This document shows positions 25,350-34,532 of a stretch of DNA of 49,296 nt, piece after piece. Source of the DNA: Banduia mediterranea (lineage in GTDB: Bacteria > Pseudomonadota > Gammaproteobacteria > Nevskiales > Nevskiaceae); NCBI RefSeq assembly GCF_031846245.1, contig NZ_JAVRIC010000028.1:1-49296 (forward strand). Direction: 5' to 3'. The notes under the pieces are model-generated. The model saw nothing but the letters and a program-made list of their open reading frames with translations. It had not been told where the DNA came from and did no database searches. A program made the position numbers and the translations under genes. Every line of letters starts with the position of its first letter. Within the stretch, counting starts at the first letter, position 1.

Positions 25350-26447
25350 TCAAGGCGCCACGGACAGCATCAGATCCAGCGCAGCCCGCGCCGGTTCCGC
25401 GACCGCTTCCGGCACCCGGATCCGATTGACGGTATTGCCGGCCACGAGATTGTCCAGCGTCCAGGCCAGATGCTGCGGGTCGACACGGAACATCGTCGAG
25501 CACATGCACACCATGGGCGACATGAACTGCACGGTGACGTTCTTGGGTTTCATCTCCTCGGCGAGGCGATTGACCAGATTCAGTTCGGTGCCGACCAGCC
25601 AGTGCTTGCCCGGCTCGGAGGCATGCACCGTCTTGAGGATGGTTTCGGTTGAACCCACGAAGTCGGACTTCTCGCAGACCTCGAGATTGTTTTCGGGATG
25701 GCTGATGACCAGACCATCCGGGTGCTGCTTACGGAAGTTGTCGATGTGCGCCGGCTGGAACATTTGATGAACCGAGCAATGCCCCTTCCACAGGATCATC
25801 TTCGCCTTGCGAATCTGGTCGACAGTAAGCCCGCCCTGCGGCCGGGTGAAGTCCCACACCACCATCTCGTCGAGCGGCACCCCCATCTTGTAGGCGGTGT
25901 TGCGGCCCAGATGCTGGTCGGGGAAGAACAACACCTTCTCGCGGCGCGCGAACGACCATTCCAGCACGCCGCGCGCGTTCGATGAGGTGCAGACGATGCC
26001 GCCGTGCGAACCGCAGAACGCCTTGAGATCGGCCGCAGAATTGATGTACGTGACCGGCGTGACGATCTCGTCCGGATCAAGAATCTCCGACAGTTCCGCC
26101 CAGCACTTGCGCACCTTGGCAAGATTCGCCATGTCTGCCATCGAGCAACCGGCGGCGAGGTCCGGCAGCACCACCGTGCGCTTGCCGAAGCTCACGATGT
26201 CCGCGACCTCGGCCATGAAGTGCACGCCGCAGAACACGATGAATTCGGCGTCGGTCTCGGCGGCAAGGCGCGACAGCTTGAGCGAGTCGCCCGTCAGTTG
26301 CGCGTGCTTGTAGACCTCGTTGCGCTGGTAGTGGTGCCCAAGGATGACCAGACGATCGCCCAGCAGACGCTTGGCGGCGTCGATGCGGGCATCGCATTCG
26401 CCATCATCCAGCAGTGAGAATTGATCGATTTTGAGTGCAGCAGCCAT
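25350..26447 (-). CDS. nadA: Quinolinate synthase A
   Basis: NadA condenses iminoaspartate with dihydroxyacetone phosphate to quinolinate in NAD synthesis, using a 4Fe-4S cluster. The protein has 365 residues. The three expected cysteine positions appear in VFCGVHFMAEVADI, in IVCTSSNARGVLEW and in the CMCSTMF segment; LGHHYQRNEVYK and DLAAGCSMADM are also typical. The ATG at 26447 is certain because AGGAGGTGAGG sits just upstream; the longer frame is spurious. nadB and nadC are not in this window. Confidence 0.96.
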   Translation of the reverse strand: MAAALKIDQFSLLDDGECDARIDAAKRLLGDRLVILGHHYQRNEVYKHAQLTGDSLKLSRLAAETDAEFIVFCGVHFMAEVADIVSFGKRTVVLPDLAAGCSMADMANLAKVRKCWAELSEILDPDEIVTPVTYINSAADLKAFCGSHGGIVCTSSNARGVLEWSFARREKVLFFPDQHLGRNTAYKMGVPLDEMVVWDFTRPQGGLTVDQIRKAKMILWKGHCSVHQMFQPAHIDNFRKQHPDGLVISHPENNLEVCEKSDFVGSTETILKTVHASEPGKHWLVGTELNLVNRLAEEMKPKNVTVQFMSPMVCMCSTMFRVDPQHLAWTLDNLVAGNTVNRIRVPEAVAEPARAALDLMLSVAP

Positions 26448-26578
26448 TCCCTCACCTCCTGAGAAGGTCCGGCCCGGCCGATCCCGCATCTGCGGGCCGC
26501 GACCGGAACCCCATACCCATCGCGTGTCGGCGCGCGATCGAGCCCGTCATTTTACGGCAAAGCGACCGAGCGGTGCCC

Positions 26579-28006
26579 TCAAGGGCTGGCATCACCCTCG
26601 CCGTCTTCCGGAAGATCCTCGCTGGGTTGCTCTTCGCTGCCGGAACACAGGCCGGGCTCACCGATGGTCAGCGTGGCGGTATCGGTGATTTCGATATCGT
26701 CCTCGGTGCCCTCATCCTCGCCTTCGTCGACGAACGTCGCCGTGACCTCGATGGATTCACCGATCTCGCCGACCGCCCCGAAGGTGCCGCGAATCGCGAA
26801 GCTGTTGTCCACCGTAGCGATTTCGGAATCCTCCGTCGTCCAGTCCACATGCCGGGTGATGTCCTGAACGTAGGCGCCACCATCGAACGAACCGGTGGCA
26901 GTGAACTGATACGCGCAATTCTGCGGAAGCACCAGTTCCTGCGGCGAAATGCTGAAACTGTCCAGAGCCGCATCGACAACGCTGAGCGGCAGGCTGTTCG
27001 ACGGCAGGCGGTCATCTTCCTCGGTCTCGGCATCGTTGACGCCGAAGTACGAGGTAATTTCGACCGGCCCACCTTGCGAGAAGCCATAGACATAGTTGGC
27101 GCCGCCGACGACACCCATGATCGCGATTCCGTTGTCGCTGGAGCCGTAGCTAACCTGGCCGGTCAGATCCTGGCGCGCGGCACCGCTGGCGAAGTTTCCG
27201 TAAGTCGAAAAACGCTCGCTGGTTTCGATGACCAGGTCGCCGGTGGCCGGCACCGCATCGGTTCCGGTGAACTCGCGTTCCAGCGTGAGGCTGTCGACCG
27301 GCTCGATGGTGACATTGGTAGTGTATTCGCGGCCACACACCGGAAAGCTGGCCTTGGCCAGCAGCGGGCCGCCTTCTGCAATACCGATAACGCGCCCCGC
27401 AATATCGCCGCTGACGCCAATCACAGCGATCTCCTCATCCGGCTCGACGAACGACCAGAACGCACTTGTGCGCATGTTGACCGGATTATCCAGAAATACC
27501 GTTTCCAGATTGATCAGGTACCCCGTGTCTACGCCCACAGTCGGATTCGGATTGGTGAAGGTGATCTCGCCGAGTGGGTCGACCGTAACAACCAGACTCG
27601 CGGTAAGGCCCGCGAAGTCAGCAGTGATCGTGGCCGTACCGGGAGCACCCGGAAGAACCGCACCCTTCAGGTAGACCTGCCCCTCGACCCCTTCGGCCGG
27701 CACCGTGCCGTCGCTGACGTCTGCGACGGACGGATTGTCACTACTGTACGTGGCGCGACTCGTGAAGTTGCCCCGGCTTCCGTCAGAAAACGTACCGACC
27801 ACGGCGAGGCTCTGCGGGATACATTCGTTGACGTGAAAAGTCTCGTCGGACGCATCGACAGTGCCATCACCGGGCAGGACTTCGATGCTCTCGATCGCAT
27901 TGCCATCACCAACGCCACTGCAGGCACCCAGCGCAAGGCTGAGCGCCACCGCGACGAAGGGCGCGGCCCAGGGGCTCGCTCCGCGAAATGCGGGCACTGG
28001 ACCCAT
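26579..28006 (-). CDS. Lipoprotein with bacterial Ig-like (BIG2-type) domains
   Basis: The protein has about 475 residues and begins with a lipoprotein signal (FVAVALSLALGAC). Several Ig-like repeats follow: SLAVVGTFSDGSRGNFTSRATYSSDNPSVADV is the clearest in pattern, and FTATGSFDGGAYVQDITRHV with WTTEDSEIATVDN a second, each with the 'variation plus statement about x' layout of BIG2 domains. The C terminus is very acidic (EDEGTEDDIEI, then Glu/Asp/Pro-rich). It is surface or periplasm exposed; the partner is unknown. It starts 11 bases after aspS, so is probably read from the same transcript. Confidence 0.8.
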   Translation of the reverse strand: MGPVPAFRGASPWAAPFVAVALSLALGACSGVGDGNAIESIEVLPGDGTVDASDETFHVNECIPQSLAVVGTFSDGSRGNFTSRATYSSDNPSVADVSDGTVPAEGVEGQVYLKGAVLPGAPGTATITADFAGLTASLVVTVDPLGEITFTNPNPTVGVDTGYLINLETVFLDNPVNMRTSAFWSFVEPDEEIAVIGVSGDIAGRVIGIAEGGPLLAKASFPVCGREYTTNVTIEPVDSLTLEREFTGTDAVPATGDLVIETSERFSTYGNFASGAARQDLTGQVSYGSSDNGIAIMGVVGGANYVYGFSQGGPVEITSYFGVNDAETEEDDRLPSNSLPLSVVDAALDSFSISPQELVLPQNCAYQFTATGSFDGGAYVQDITRHVDWTTEDSEIATVDNSFAIRGTFGAVGEIGESIEVTATFVDEGEDEGTEDDIEITDTATLTIGEPGLCSGSEEQPSEDLPEDGEGDASP

Positions 28007-28017
28007 CGTTACGAATC

Positions 28018-29802
28018 TCACGCCGTCTTGCTCCCTAGCATTGTCTTGATCGAAAGCTCGCGCAATTGCCGCGTGTCGACCGTACCCGGCGCATTCGTCA
28101 GCGGACAATGCGCGGTCTGTGTTTTCGGAAATGCGATCACATCCCGAATCGAACCCGCGCCGGCCATCAACATCACCAGACGATCGATGCCGAAGGCCAA
28201 GCCGCCATGTGGCGGCGCGCCGAATTTGAGTGCGTCCAGCAGAAAACCGAACTTCTCACGTGCTTCTTCGTCCGAGATTCCCAGAATCTTGAACACAGCG
28301 GCCTGCATCTCGGGCCGATGAATACGCACCGAACCGCCGCCGATCTCCACGCCGTTGAGCACCATGTCGTAGCCCTGTGACAGCGTACCGGCCGGATCGT
28401 TCGCGAGGGCTTCGGCATCGGCCGTTTGTGGCGCGGTGAACGGATGGTTCGTGGCCTGCCAGCGCGCTTCCTTGTCATCCCATTCGAACATCGGCCAATC
28501 GACGACCCAAAGGGCACGCCAGCCGCCGGCGGCGAGACCCAGATCATTGCCGAGCTTGAGCCGCAGCGCGCCCAGGGCATCGGAGACGATCTTGAAGCTG
28601 GCAGCGCCGAAGAACAGGATGTCGCCGCTGCTGGCGCCGGTTCGCTCCAGAATACCGTCCAGTGCCGCGTCCGACAGGTTCTTGACGATCGGCGACTGCA
28701 GGCCCTCACGGCCCTTGGCGCGATCGTTGACCTTGATCCAGGCCAGTCCGCGCGCGCCGTAATTGCCGACGAAGGCGGTGTAGCCGTCGATCTGGCTGCG
28801 CGACAGCTTTTCGGCCCCGCCGGGCACGCACAGCGCCGTCACCCGGCAGCCGGGATCATTCGCCGGACCGGCAAAGACCTTGAACTCCTCGTTGGCGACG
28901 AGATCCTGGATGTCGATCAGTTCCAGCGGATTGCGCAGGTCCGGCTTGTCGGAACCGAAGCGTCCCATCGCCTCGGCCCAGGACATGCGCTGGAACGAGT
29001 CTCCGAGGTCGACACCCAGAGTTTCGGCGAACAGGCCGCGAATCAGCGCTTCCATGAGATCCATGATCTCGCCCTGCGACAGGAAGCTGGTTTCCACGTC
29101 GAGCTGGGTGAATTCCGGCTGCCGGTCGGCGCGCAGATCCTCATCGCGGAAACAGCGCGCGATCTGGTAGTAGCGGTCGAGGCCACTCATCATCAGCAAC
29201 TGCTTGAACAGCTGCGGTGACTGCGGCAAGGCGAAGAAGCTGCCGGGATGGGTGCGCGACGGCACCAGGTAATCACGCGCCCCTTCGGGCGTGGCGCGCG
29301 TCAGAATCGGCGTTTCCACATCGACGAAACCGTTGTCGTCCATGTAGCGCCGGATGTACTGCGTCACCCGATGGCGCAGCCGAAGATTGCCCAGCATTTC
29401 CGGGCGCCGCAGGTCCATGTAGCGGAACTTGAGGCGCGTTTCCTCGCCGACCGTGTCGTCGTCCAGATGAAACGGCGGGGTCTCGGCGCGGTTGAGCAAT
29501 TCCACTGAATCCGCGTACAGCTCCACGCGGCCGGTCGGCAGATTGGCATTGATGGTGCCTTCCGGACGCGGCCGTACGGTGCCGCGCACCGCCATCACGA
29601 ACTCGGACCGCAGGCGCTCCGCCTGGACGAAGGTCTCCGCGCAATCGGGATCGAAAACCACCTGCAACAAACCTTCGCGGTCGCGCAGATCAATGAAGAT
29701 GACGCCGCCATGATCCCGGCGGCGATGCACCCAGCCGCAAACTTCGACACGGGCGTCAACCAATGTCTCGGTGACCTGACCACAATAATGGGAACGCTTC
29801 AT
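28018..29802 (-). CDS. aspS: Aspartyl-tRNA synthetase
   Basis: AspS charges tRNA-Asp with aspartate (class II). The 594-residue protein has an N-terminal OB-fold anticodon domain (residues 1-105; [23 protein letters not shown]), class II motif 2 ([23 protein letters not shown] in pattern), the GAD insert (residues about 290-400) and motif 3 ([13 protein letters not shown]). The bacterial long type is evident. It is in the conserved fmdB-DUF502-aspS order. Confidence 0.97.
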   Translation of the reverse strand: MKRSHYCGQVTETLVDARVEVCGWVHRRRDHGGVIFIDLRDREGLLQVVFDPDCAETFVQAERLRSEFVMAVRGTVRPRPEGTINANLPTGRVELYADSVELLNRAETPPFHLDDDTVGEETRLKFRYMDLRRPEMLGNLRLRHRVTQYIRRYMDDNGFVDVETPILTRATPEGARDYLVPSRTHPGSFFALPQSPQLFKQLLMMSGLDRYYQIARCFRDEDLRADRQPEFTQLDVETSFLSQGEIMDLMEALIRGLFAETLGVDLGDSFQRMSWAEAMGRFGSDKPDLRNPLELIDIQDLVANEEFKVFAGPANDPGCRVTALCVPGGAEKLSRSQIDGYTAFVGNYGARGLAWIKVNDRAKGREGLQSPIVKNLSDAALDGILERTGASSGDILFFGAASFKIVSDALGALRLKLGNDLGLAAGGWRALWVVDWPMFEWDDKEARWQATNHPFTAPQTADAEALANDPAGTLSQGYDMVLNGVEIGGGSVRIHRPEMQAAVFKILGISDEEAREKFGFLLDALKFGAPPHGGLAFGIDRLVMLMAGAGSIRDVIAFPKTQTAHCPLTNAPGTVDTRQLRELSIKTMLGSKTA

Positions 29803-29892
29803 GAAGGCTTAACAGGGCCGAAATAACGAGGGGCGCGGGATTGTAGCGGTCGGGCCGCGCCGCGTCGACGCGGGAGGCGACACCGATCAGCC

Positions 29893-30603
29893 CTACGTGG
29901 AGGACCGGTCGGTGGAATCCACTGCCGGGGCATCCGCCGGAGGTGACAGTTCTTCAACCAGGCGCTTGAGCGATGGTGAATCGGGCGTGACCACGCCCAG
30001 GGAAATGATCAGGCGCATGGCATCCTCCACGCTCATATCGAGCCAGATCACGTCCTTCTTCGGCAAGAAGATGATCCAGCCGGACGTCGGGTTGGGCGTG
30101 GTCGGCACGAAGGCCGTAATGACCTCCTCCGCCGTCTTGTTCTGCACCTCACCAATCGGATTGCCGGTCACGAAGCCAATCGACCAGATGCCCTTGCGCG
30201 GATATTCGAACAGGATCGGCTGTCGGAACGACACCGAGGTGTCCGCGAACACGGTCTCCGCCAGCTTCTTGATGCCGCCGTAGACCGAGCGCACGATCGG
30301 AATCCGGTCGAGCATCGACTCCGCCCAGGACAGCGCCTGCCGGCCGAGAAAATTGGCGGCGAACGCACCGGTCGCGATCAGCAGCACGATGCTCAGCAAT
30401 ACGCCGAGCCCCGGAATGTCCGGGCGCCAGAATGGCGGGATCAGCAGCAGACTCGCATCGAGCAGATTGACGATGAAGCGCACCACGACCAGGGTGGCGG
30501 CGATCGGCAGCCACACGATCAGCCCGGCGACGAACCAGCGACGCAACACACGCCCGAAGGCGGTGGATTCCTTTTTCGGCTTAGCGGTCTTGTTTTCGCT
30601 CAT
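29893..30603 (-). CDS. DUF502-family membrane protein
   Basis: The 236-residue protein has two membrane segments (about 22-45, WFVAGLIVWLPIAATLVVV; about 68-90, LGVLLSIVLLIATGAFAANF), then a soluble domain with IPIVRSVYGGIKKLAETVF and TTPNPTSGWIIFLPKKDV, which are DUF502 hallmarks. Its biochemical role is not established. The ATG overlaps the fmdB stop (ATGA), so translation is coupled. The tail is Pro/Ser-rich. Confidence 0.9.
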   Translation of the reverse strand: MSENKTAKPKKESTAFGRVLRRWFVAGLIVWLPIAATLVVVRFIVNLLDASLLLIPPFWRPDIPGLGVLLSIVLLIATGAFAANFLGRQALSWAESMLDRIPIVRSVYGGIKKLAETVFADTSVSFRQPILFEYPRKGIWSIGFVTGNPIGEVQNKTAEEVITAFVPTTPNPTSGWIIFLPKKDVIWLDMSVEDAMRLIISLGVVTPDSPSLKRLVEELSPPADAPAVDSTDRSST

Positions 30604-30980
30604 GCGGCCGCGCTGCTGGGTCCGCTCTTGGCGCCGCCCCCTGCATCGCCGCTGGAACCCGATTTCGACTGGCTGCCGCCTTCGCTCGAAGACTTGCCTG
30701 GCTCGCCCCCCGAGGATTTGGATTCAGACTTGGAATCCGCCTTGTCCGCGCTCTTGGCGCCGCCGTCGCCGCTGTCGCCAGCGAGATTTCGTTTGCCGCC
30801 GGACTTGAAGTCGGTTTCGTACCAGCCGCCCCCCTTGAGGCGAAAGCCGGCGGCGGACACCAGACGTTCCAGCTCCGCACGGCCGCAGCTGCTGCACGGC
30901 TCGGACGGACCTTCACTGATCTTGTGCATGATTTCGAGCTGCGCACCGCAGCTCTTGCAGACGTACTCGTAAATCGGCAT
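30600..30980 (-). CDS. FmdB-family zinc-ribbon regulatory protein
   Basis: The protein has 126 residues. A zinc ribbon occupies the first 40 residues (MPIYEYVCKSCGAQLEIMHK, then CSSCGRAELERLVS), the defining FmdB/CxxC pattern. The remaining two thirds is low-complexity Ser/Gly/Lys (GAKSADKADSKSESKSSGG-type), longer than in many relatives. The ATG at 30980 has GAGGTGG upstream. The first gene of the fmdB-DUF502-aspS cluster, divergent from a macrodomain gene. Precise function unknown. Confidence 0.9.
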   Translation of the reverse strand: MPIYEYVCKSCGAQLEIMHKISEGPSEPCSSCGRAELERLVSAAGFRLKGGGWYETDFKSGGKRNLAGDSGDGGAKSADKADSKSESKSSGGEPGKSSSEGGSQSKSGSSGDAGGGAKSGPSSAAA

Positions 30981-31018
30981 TTCCACCTCGAAGGAAACTA
31001 GTTGAAGCCGCCTGGTAT

Positions 31019-31036
31019 CCAAGCTCCTGAGCTTGG
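31019..31036. promoter_or_regulatory. 18-bp palindrome in the fmdB/macrodomain divergent promoter region
   Basis: CCAAGCTC and GAGCTTGG are perfect inverted arms with a CT spacer. It lies 15 bases before the macrodomain ATG and 38 bases before the fmdB ATG in a 71-base intergenic region. The symmetry suggests a dimeric regulator site; no T run, so not a terminator. Confidence 0.45.
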
Positions 31037-31051
31037 CATAGTTGGGACGAC

Positions 31052-31666
31052 ATGAGCGAAATTCAAGAGACCTCGGCAACGAAGCCGGCGAGCCGCATGC
31101 GCGCGCTCCGTGCCGATATTACGCGGATGGATTGCGATGCGATCGTCAACGCCGCCAACCACTCGCTACTCGGCGGTGGCGGCGTGGACGGTGCAATCCA
31201 CCGCGCGGCCGGTCCGGAACTCTTGCAGGAATGCCGAACCCTGGGCGGCTGCGAAACCGGCGCCGCCAAAACGACCGCCGGCTACCGTTTGCCTGCGCGC
31301 TTTGTGATTCACACCGTAGGACCAGTCTGGTCCGGCGGCCATCGGGGTGAACCGGAACAGCTGGCAGCCTGCTATCGCAACAGCCTGGACGCTGCGATCG
31401 AGCACGACTGCAGCAGCATCGCCTTCCCGGCCATCAGCTGCGGCGTCTACGGCTATCCGCGCGAAGCCGCGGTCACGATTGCGGTGGAAACGGTTCGAGC
31501 GATTCTGGAAACCCAGTCAAAGATTCGGCTGGTCAGCTTCGTCTGCTTTGACGAATCGATGCTCGGGCTTTATCGGACCCAGCTTGGCGCATCGCGCCTG
31601 AAGGCTCACGGCGTCGAACCAGTCAGCACTCGCGGCCGCGAGGCCATGCCGAAGCCGTGGCCGTGA
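31052..31666 (+). CDS. Macrodomain protein, ADP-ribose/O-acetyl-ADP-ribose hydrolase-like
   Basis: The 204-residue protein has the MacroD/YmdB core: [35 protein letters not shown] in pattern (residues about 20-55) with the catalytic-loop Asn-Ala-Ala-Asn and GGGGVDG, and [17 protein letters not shown] (about 127-143). Such enzymes remove ADP-ribose from proteins or deacetylate O-acetyl-ADP-ribose. About 25 residues beyond the usual end overlap the convergent DUF1249 gene by 61 bases. The ATG has GGGA upstream. Near orthology to YmdB is likely but not certain. Confidence 0.88.
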   Translation: MSEIQETSATKPASRMRALRADITRMDCDAIVNAANHSLLGGGGVDGAIHRAAGPELLQECRTLGGCETGAAKTTAGYRLPARFVIHTVGPVWSGGHRGEPEQLAACYRNSLDAAIEHDCSSIAFPAISCGVYGYPREAAVTIAVETVRAILETQSKIRLVSFVCFDESMLGLYRTQLGASRLKAHGVEPVSTRGREAMPKPWP

Positions 31667-32073
31667 TGCAGCAGATAGTGCAGCCATTTGTTGAGCATGA
31701 CGTTGCGCTTCCACTGCGCGTTGAGATAACGCAGGGCCTCGGGATCGCTTTCGTCGAGCGCGAGCCACGGCGGACGCGTGGCGCAATACAGGGTTTCGGC
31801 CAATTGGGCGTCGCGGTAGAGCTTGACCCAGACGTCCGGCTCGAAGCGCCCCTCGATCTGGTAGCTGAGCCGGAACGAAGCCGTGAACTTGCCGCGCTCC
31901 AGCACGATCAGATGCAGCGGCAGATCGTTCTCGGCGCGGGATATCGCCGACACGAACGGAAGGTCCAGTTCAGGAACCAGTCGCTCGATCAGGCGATAGT
32001 TACGCTCGAACAGATCGATGAGCGTACCGATCCGTCCACCGCGTACCAGCAGGTCTGGGTTCATCTGTGCCAT
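31606..32073 (-). CDS. DUF1249-family protein (YqiB-like)
   Basis: The 155-residue protein has the DUF1249 pattern: [38 protein letters not shown] and [25 protein letters not shown] in outline. It looks cytoplasmic with no cofactor motif; relatives are small conserved proteins of unknown role. It converges on the macrodomain gene with overlapping 3' ends and starts 56 bases from the divergent pgm start. Confidence 0.85.
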   Translation of the reverse strand: MAQMNPDLLVRGGRIGTLIDLFERNYRLIERLVPELDLPFVSAISRAENDLPLHLIVLERGKFTASFRLSYQIEGRFEPDVWVKLYRDAQLAETLYCATRPPWLALDESDPEALRYLNAQWKRNVMLNKWLHYLLHHGHGFGMASRPRVLTGSTP

Positions 32074-32129
32074 GCGGGGACTATAAGGTAGGCTCCCCGC
32101 TTGACACCATAAGGGCCAAAACCAGTACG

Positions 32130-33761
32130 ATGACCGTCCGCGAAATCGCCACCCGCCCCTACGACGACCAGAAACCCGGCACCGCCGGCCTGCGCAAAAG
32201 CGTCGCCGTATTCCAGCAGCCGCACTACCTCGAAAACTTCCTGCAGTCGATTTTCGACAACATGCCGCAGTGGAGTGCCGGCACCGTGGTGATCGGCGGA
32301 GACGGGCGCTACTTCAACCGCGAAGCGATACAGACTGCCATCGCCATGGCGGCGGCCAACGGGGTCGCTCATGTCATCGTCGGCCAGCGCGGCCACCTGT
32401 CCACTCCTGCGGCCTCGCACCTGATCGCCAAGCGCAAGGCCGACGGTGGCCTGTTGCTGACGGCCTCGCACAATCCCGCTGGACCCGATGGCGACTTCGG
32501 TCTCAAGTTCAGCATGGCCGGCGGCGGACAAGCGCCCGAGGCCCTCACCGACAAGGTTTACGCCTACAGCTGCGAAATCGCCCACTACCGGATCCTCGAA
32601 GCCGGGCCGGTCGATCTCGACCAGCTCGGTCAACAAAGCTTCGGTGGACTGCGTGTCGAAGTGGTCGACCCCGTCGACGACTACGCCGAGCTGATGCAGA
32701 GCCTGTTCGACTTCGATCGGATTCGCGCCTGGCTCGCCGATGGACATTCTGTGTGCTTCGACGGCATGCATGCGATCACCGGCCCCTACGCGCAGCGGAT
32801 ACTGGTTGACATGCTCGGCGCCAGGGCCGACAGCGTGATCAACGGCACCCCCCTTGAGGACTTCGGCGGCGGCCATCCCGACCCCAACCTGATCTACGCC
32901 AGGCCTCTGGTGGATTTGATGATGTCCGCCGATGCGCCGGATCTCGCCGCCGCCAGCGACGGTGACGGCGACCGCAACATGATACTCGGACGCGGCCTGT
33001 TCATCTCACCGGGCGACTCGCTCGCCATGCTGGCTGCGCATCTCGACAAACTGCCGGGCTACCGCCAGGGGCTTGCCGGGGTGGCACGTTCGATGCCGAC
33101 CTGCCGCGCGGTCGACCTGGTCGCTGCTGCCAAGGGCATCGAGGCGCACGAAACGCCGACCGGCTGGAAATTCTTCTGCAATCTGCTGGACGCCGGTCGC
33201 GTCACGATCTGCGGTGAGGAGAGCTTCGGCACCTCGTCGATGCACGTCCGCGAAAAAGATGGCGTCTGGGCGGCCCTGGCCTGGCTCAATGTGCTGGCCG
33301 AAACCGGGCAGTCCGTCGCAGAAATCGCCAAGGCGCACTGGGCGAGCTACGGTCGTCACTACTTCGCCCGCCACGATTACGAAGGACTCGACAGCGACGT
33401 CGCCAAGCGCCTGATCGCCGCCGTGCAGTCTGCACTGCCGGAGCTGGTCGGCCAGAGCTTTGGCGGCTGGACAGTCAGCCTGGCGGACTCATTCGCCTAT
33501 ACCGATCCGATCGATGGCAGCAGCGCCAGCAACCAGGGCTTGCGCATTGTCTTCGGCAACGCCGCGCGCATCATCCTGCGCCTGTCCGGCACCGGCACTT
33601 CGGGCGCCACGCTACGGCTGTATCTGGAACGCTATGAGAAAGACACCGACAAGCTGGCCTGGGACGTCGGCGAGGCGCTCGCTCCCTTGGCCGCGATTGC
33701 CGAACAGATCGGCTCGATTCGCAGCCGTAGCGGACGCGACGCGCCAGACGTCGTGACCTGA
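32130..33761 (+). CDS. pgm: Phosphoglucomutase, alpha-D-glucose-phosphate specific
   Basis: The enzyme interconverts glucose 1- and 6-phosphate, feeding UDP-glucose and glycogen synthesis. The protein has 543 residues. It starts with the family's FGTAGLR-like KPGTAGLRKSV, and has the phosphoserine loop TASHNPAGPDGDFG, the metal loop DGDGDRNMIL, the sugar-binding CGEESFGTSS and the C-terminal phosphate-binding RLSGTGTSGATLR. The ATG at 32130 was chosen since the longer frame adds sequence lying in the intergenic region. No strong ribosome site is visible. Confidence 0.96.
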   Translation: MTVREIATRPYDDQKPGTAGLRKSVAVFQQPHYLENFLQSIFDNMPQWSAGTVVIGGDGRYFNREAIQTAIAMAAANGVAHVIVGQRGHLSTPAASHLIAKRKADGGLLLTASHNPAGPDGDFGLKFSMAGGGQAPEALTDKVYAYSCEIAHYRILEAGPVDLDQLGQQSFGGLRVEVVDPVDDYAELMQSLFDFDRIRAWLADGHSVCFDGMHAITGPYAQRILVDMLGARADSVINGTPLEDFGGGHPDPNLIYARPLVDLMMSADAPDLAAASDGDGDRNMILGRGLFISPGDSLAMLAAHLDKLPGYRQGLAGVARSMPTCRAVDLVAAAKGIEAHETPTGWKFFCNLLDAGRVTICGEESFGTSSMHVREKDGVWAALAWLNVLAETGQSVAEIAKAHWASYGRHYFARHDYEGLDSDVAKRLIAAVQSALPELVGQSFGGWTVSLADSFAYTDPIDGSSASNQGLRIVFGNAARIILRLSGTGTSGATLRLYLERYEKDTDKLAWDVGEALAPLAAIAEQIGSIRSRSGRDAPDVVT

Positions 33762-33793
33762 TCCGCCGCCGCTTCGCGCTTGGCTAAGGCCCC

Positions 33794-34453
33794 TTACGGA
33801 AGCTCGAAGCGCGACGTTGCCGGCGCGGTGGTGTCGGCGGCCTGCAGCGCAAAGGCCTGCCCGTAACGCAGCACGCCGCGACCGCGTTCGGCCAGCGCGT
33901 TGTAGAGCAATAGATAGCCGGACGGCATCGGTTCGTGAAATACCTGGCTTTGCAGCGCGAGCGTGCGTTGAATCGCATCGCGCAGGTCGATGGCCGCCTT
34001 GCCGCCATCCAGCACCAGTTCGATACGACGAATTTCCTCATCAATCTTTACTCGCGCGATCCAGATCTCGCCGCGCACGCCGGCCACGGTCTCCACGGCG
34101 TCCGTCTTGTCCAGGGATACCAGGACATCGAACAGCGGCGCGAATGACAAGGCCGCCAATCCCTGTGCTCCGAAGGACTGAACCGCCAGGGCCATGTCGA
34201 CCGCCATCGGCCACGGCGAGGTCAGCACCTGATACATCCGGCTGCCGCGGATCAGCACATAGCCGTAGCGACTGACGAGCTGATCCTGGCCGCTCCAGCG
34301 CATCAGCTCGCCGCGCACCTCGACAGTGGCGGTCTGCACGCCGTACGACGTACCGGTGTTGATGTCCAGACTGTAGCGGCCATCCGCCCACGCCAAGCCG
34401 GGCAGCAGCAGCGACAGGACCAGCAGGCAGCGTGTGTGACAAGCCAAGCTCAT
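33794..34453 (-). CDS. Secreted protein of unknown function
   Basis: The 219-residue protein has a Sec signal (CLLVLSLLLPGLAWA) and a beta-rich mature part starting DGRYSLDINTGTSYGVQTATVE. It contains RYGYVLIRGSRMYQVLTS and a helical segment near the C terminus. No lipobox, catalytic motif or known domain is recognised. The gene is convergent with pgm (32 bases apart) and lies downstream of phoD (79 bases), so co-transcription with phoD is possible. Confidence 0.7.
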   Translation of the reverse strand: MSLACHTRCLLVLSLLLPGLAWADGRYSLDINTGTSYGVQTATVEVRGELMRWSGQDQLVSRYGYVLIRGSRMYQVLTSPWPMAVDMALAVQSFGAQGLAALSFAPLFDVLVSLDKTDAVETVAGVRGEIWIARVKIDEEIRRIELVLDGGKAAIDLRDAIQRTLALQSQVFHEPMPSGYLLLYNALAERGRGVLRYGQAFALQAADTTAPATSRFELP

Positions 34454-34532
34454 GCTCGGGGTCCCCGGGCGATCGAAGCGGGCATGCTACTGCAGCCGGC
34501 TGAATCCCAGCGTTGCCGCCCAGACGAAGGCT

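Noticed and set aside
26435-28321. 628-codon plus-strand ORF opposite the BIG-domain lipoprotein
   Set aside because: It runs across three minus-strand genes and has Arg/Asp/Gly-rich shadow composition. The minus-strand genes have signal peptides and family motifs.
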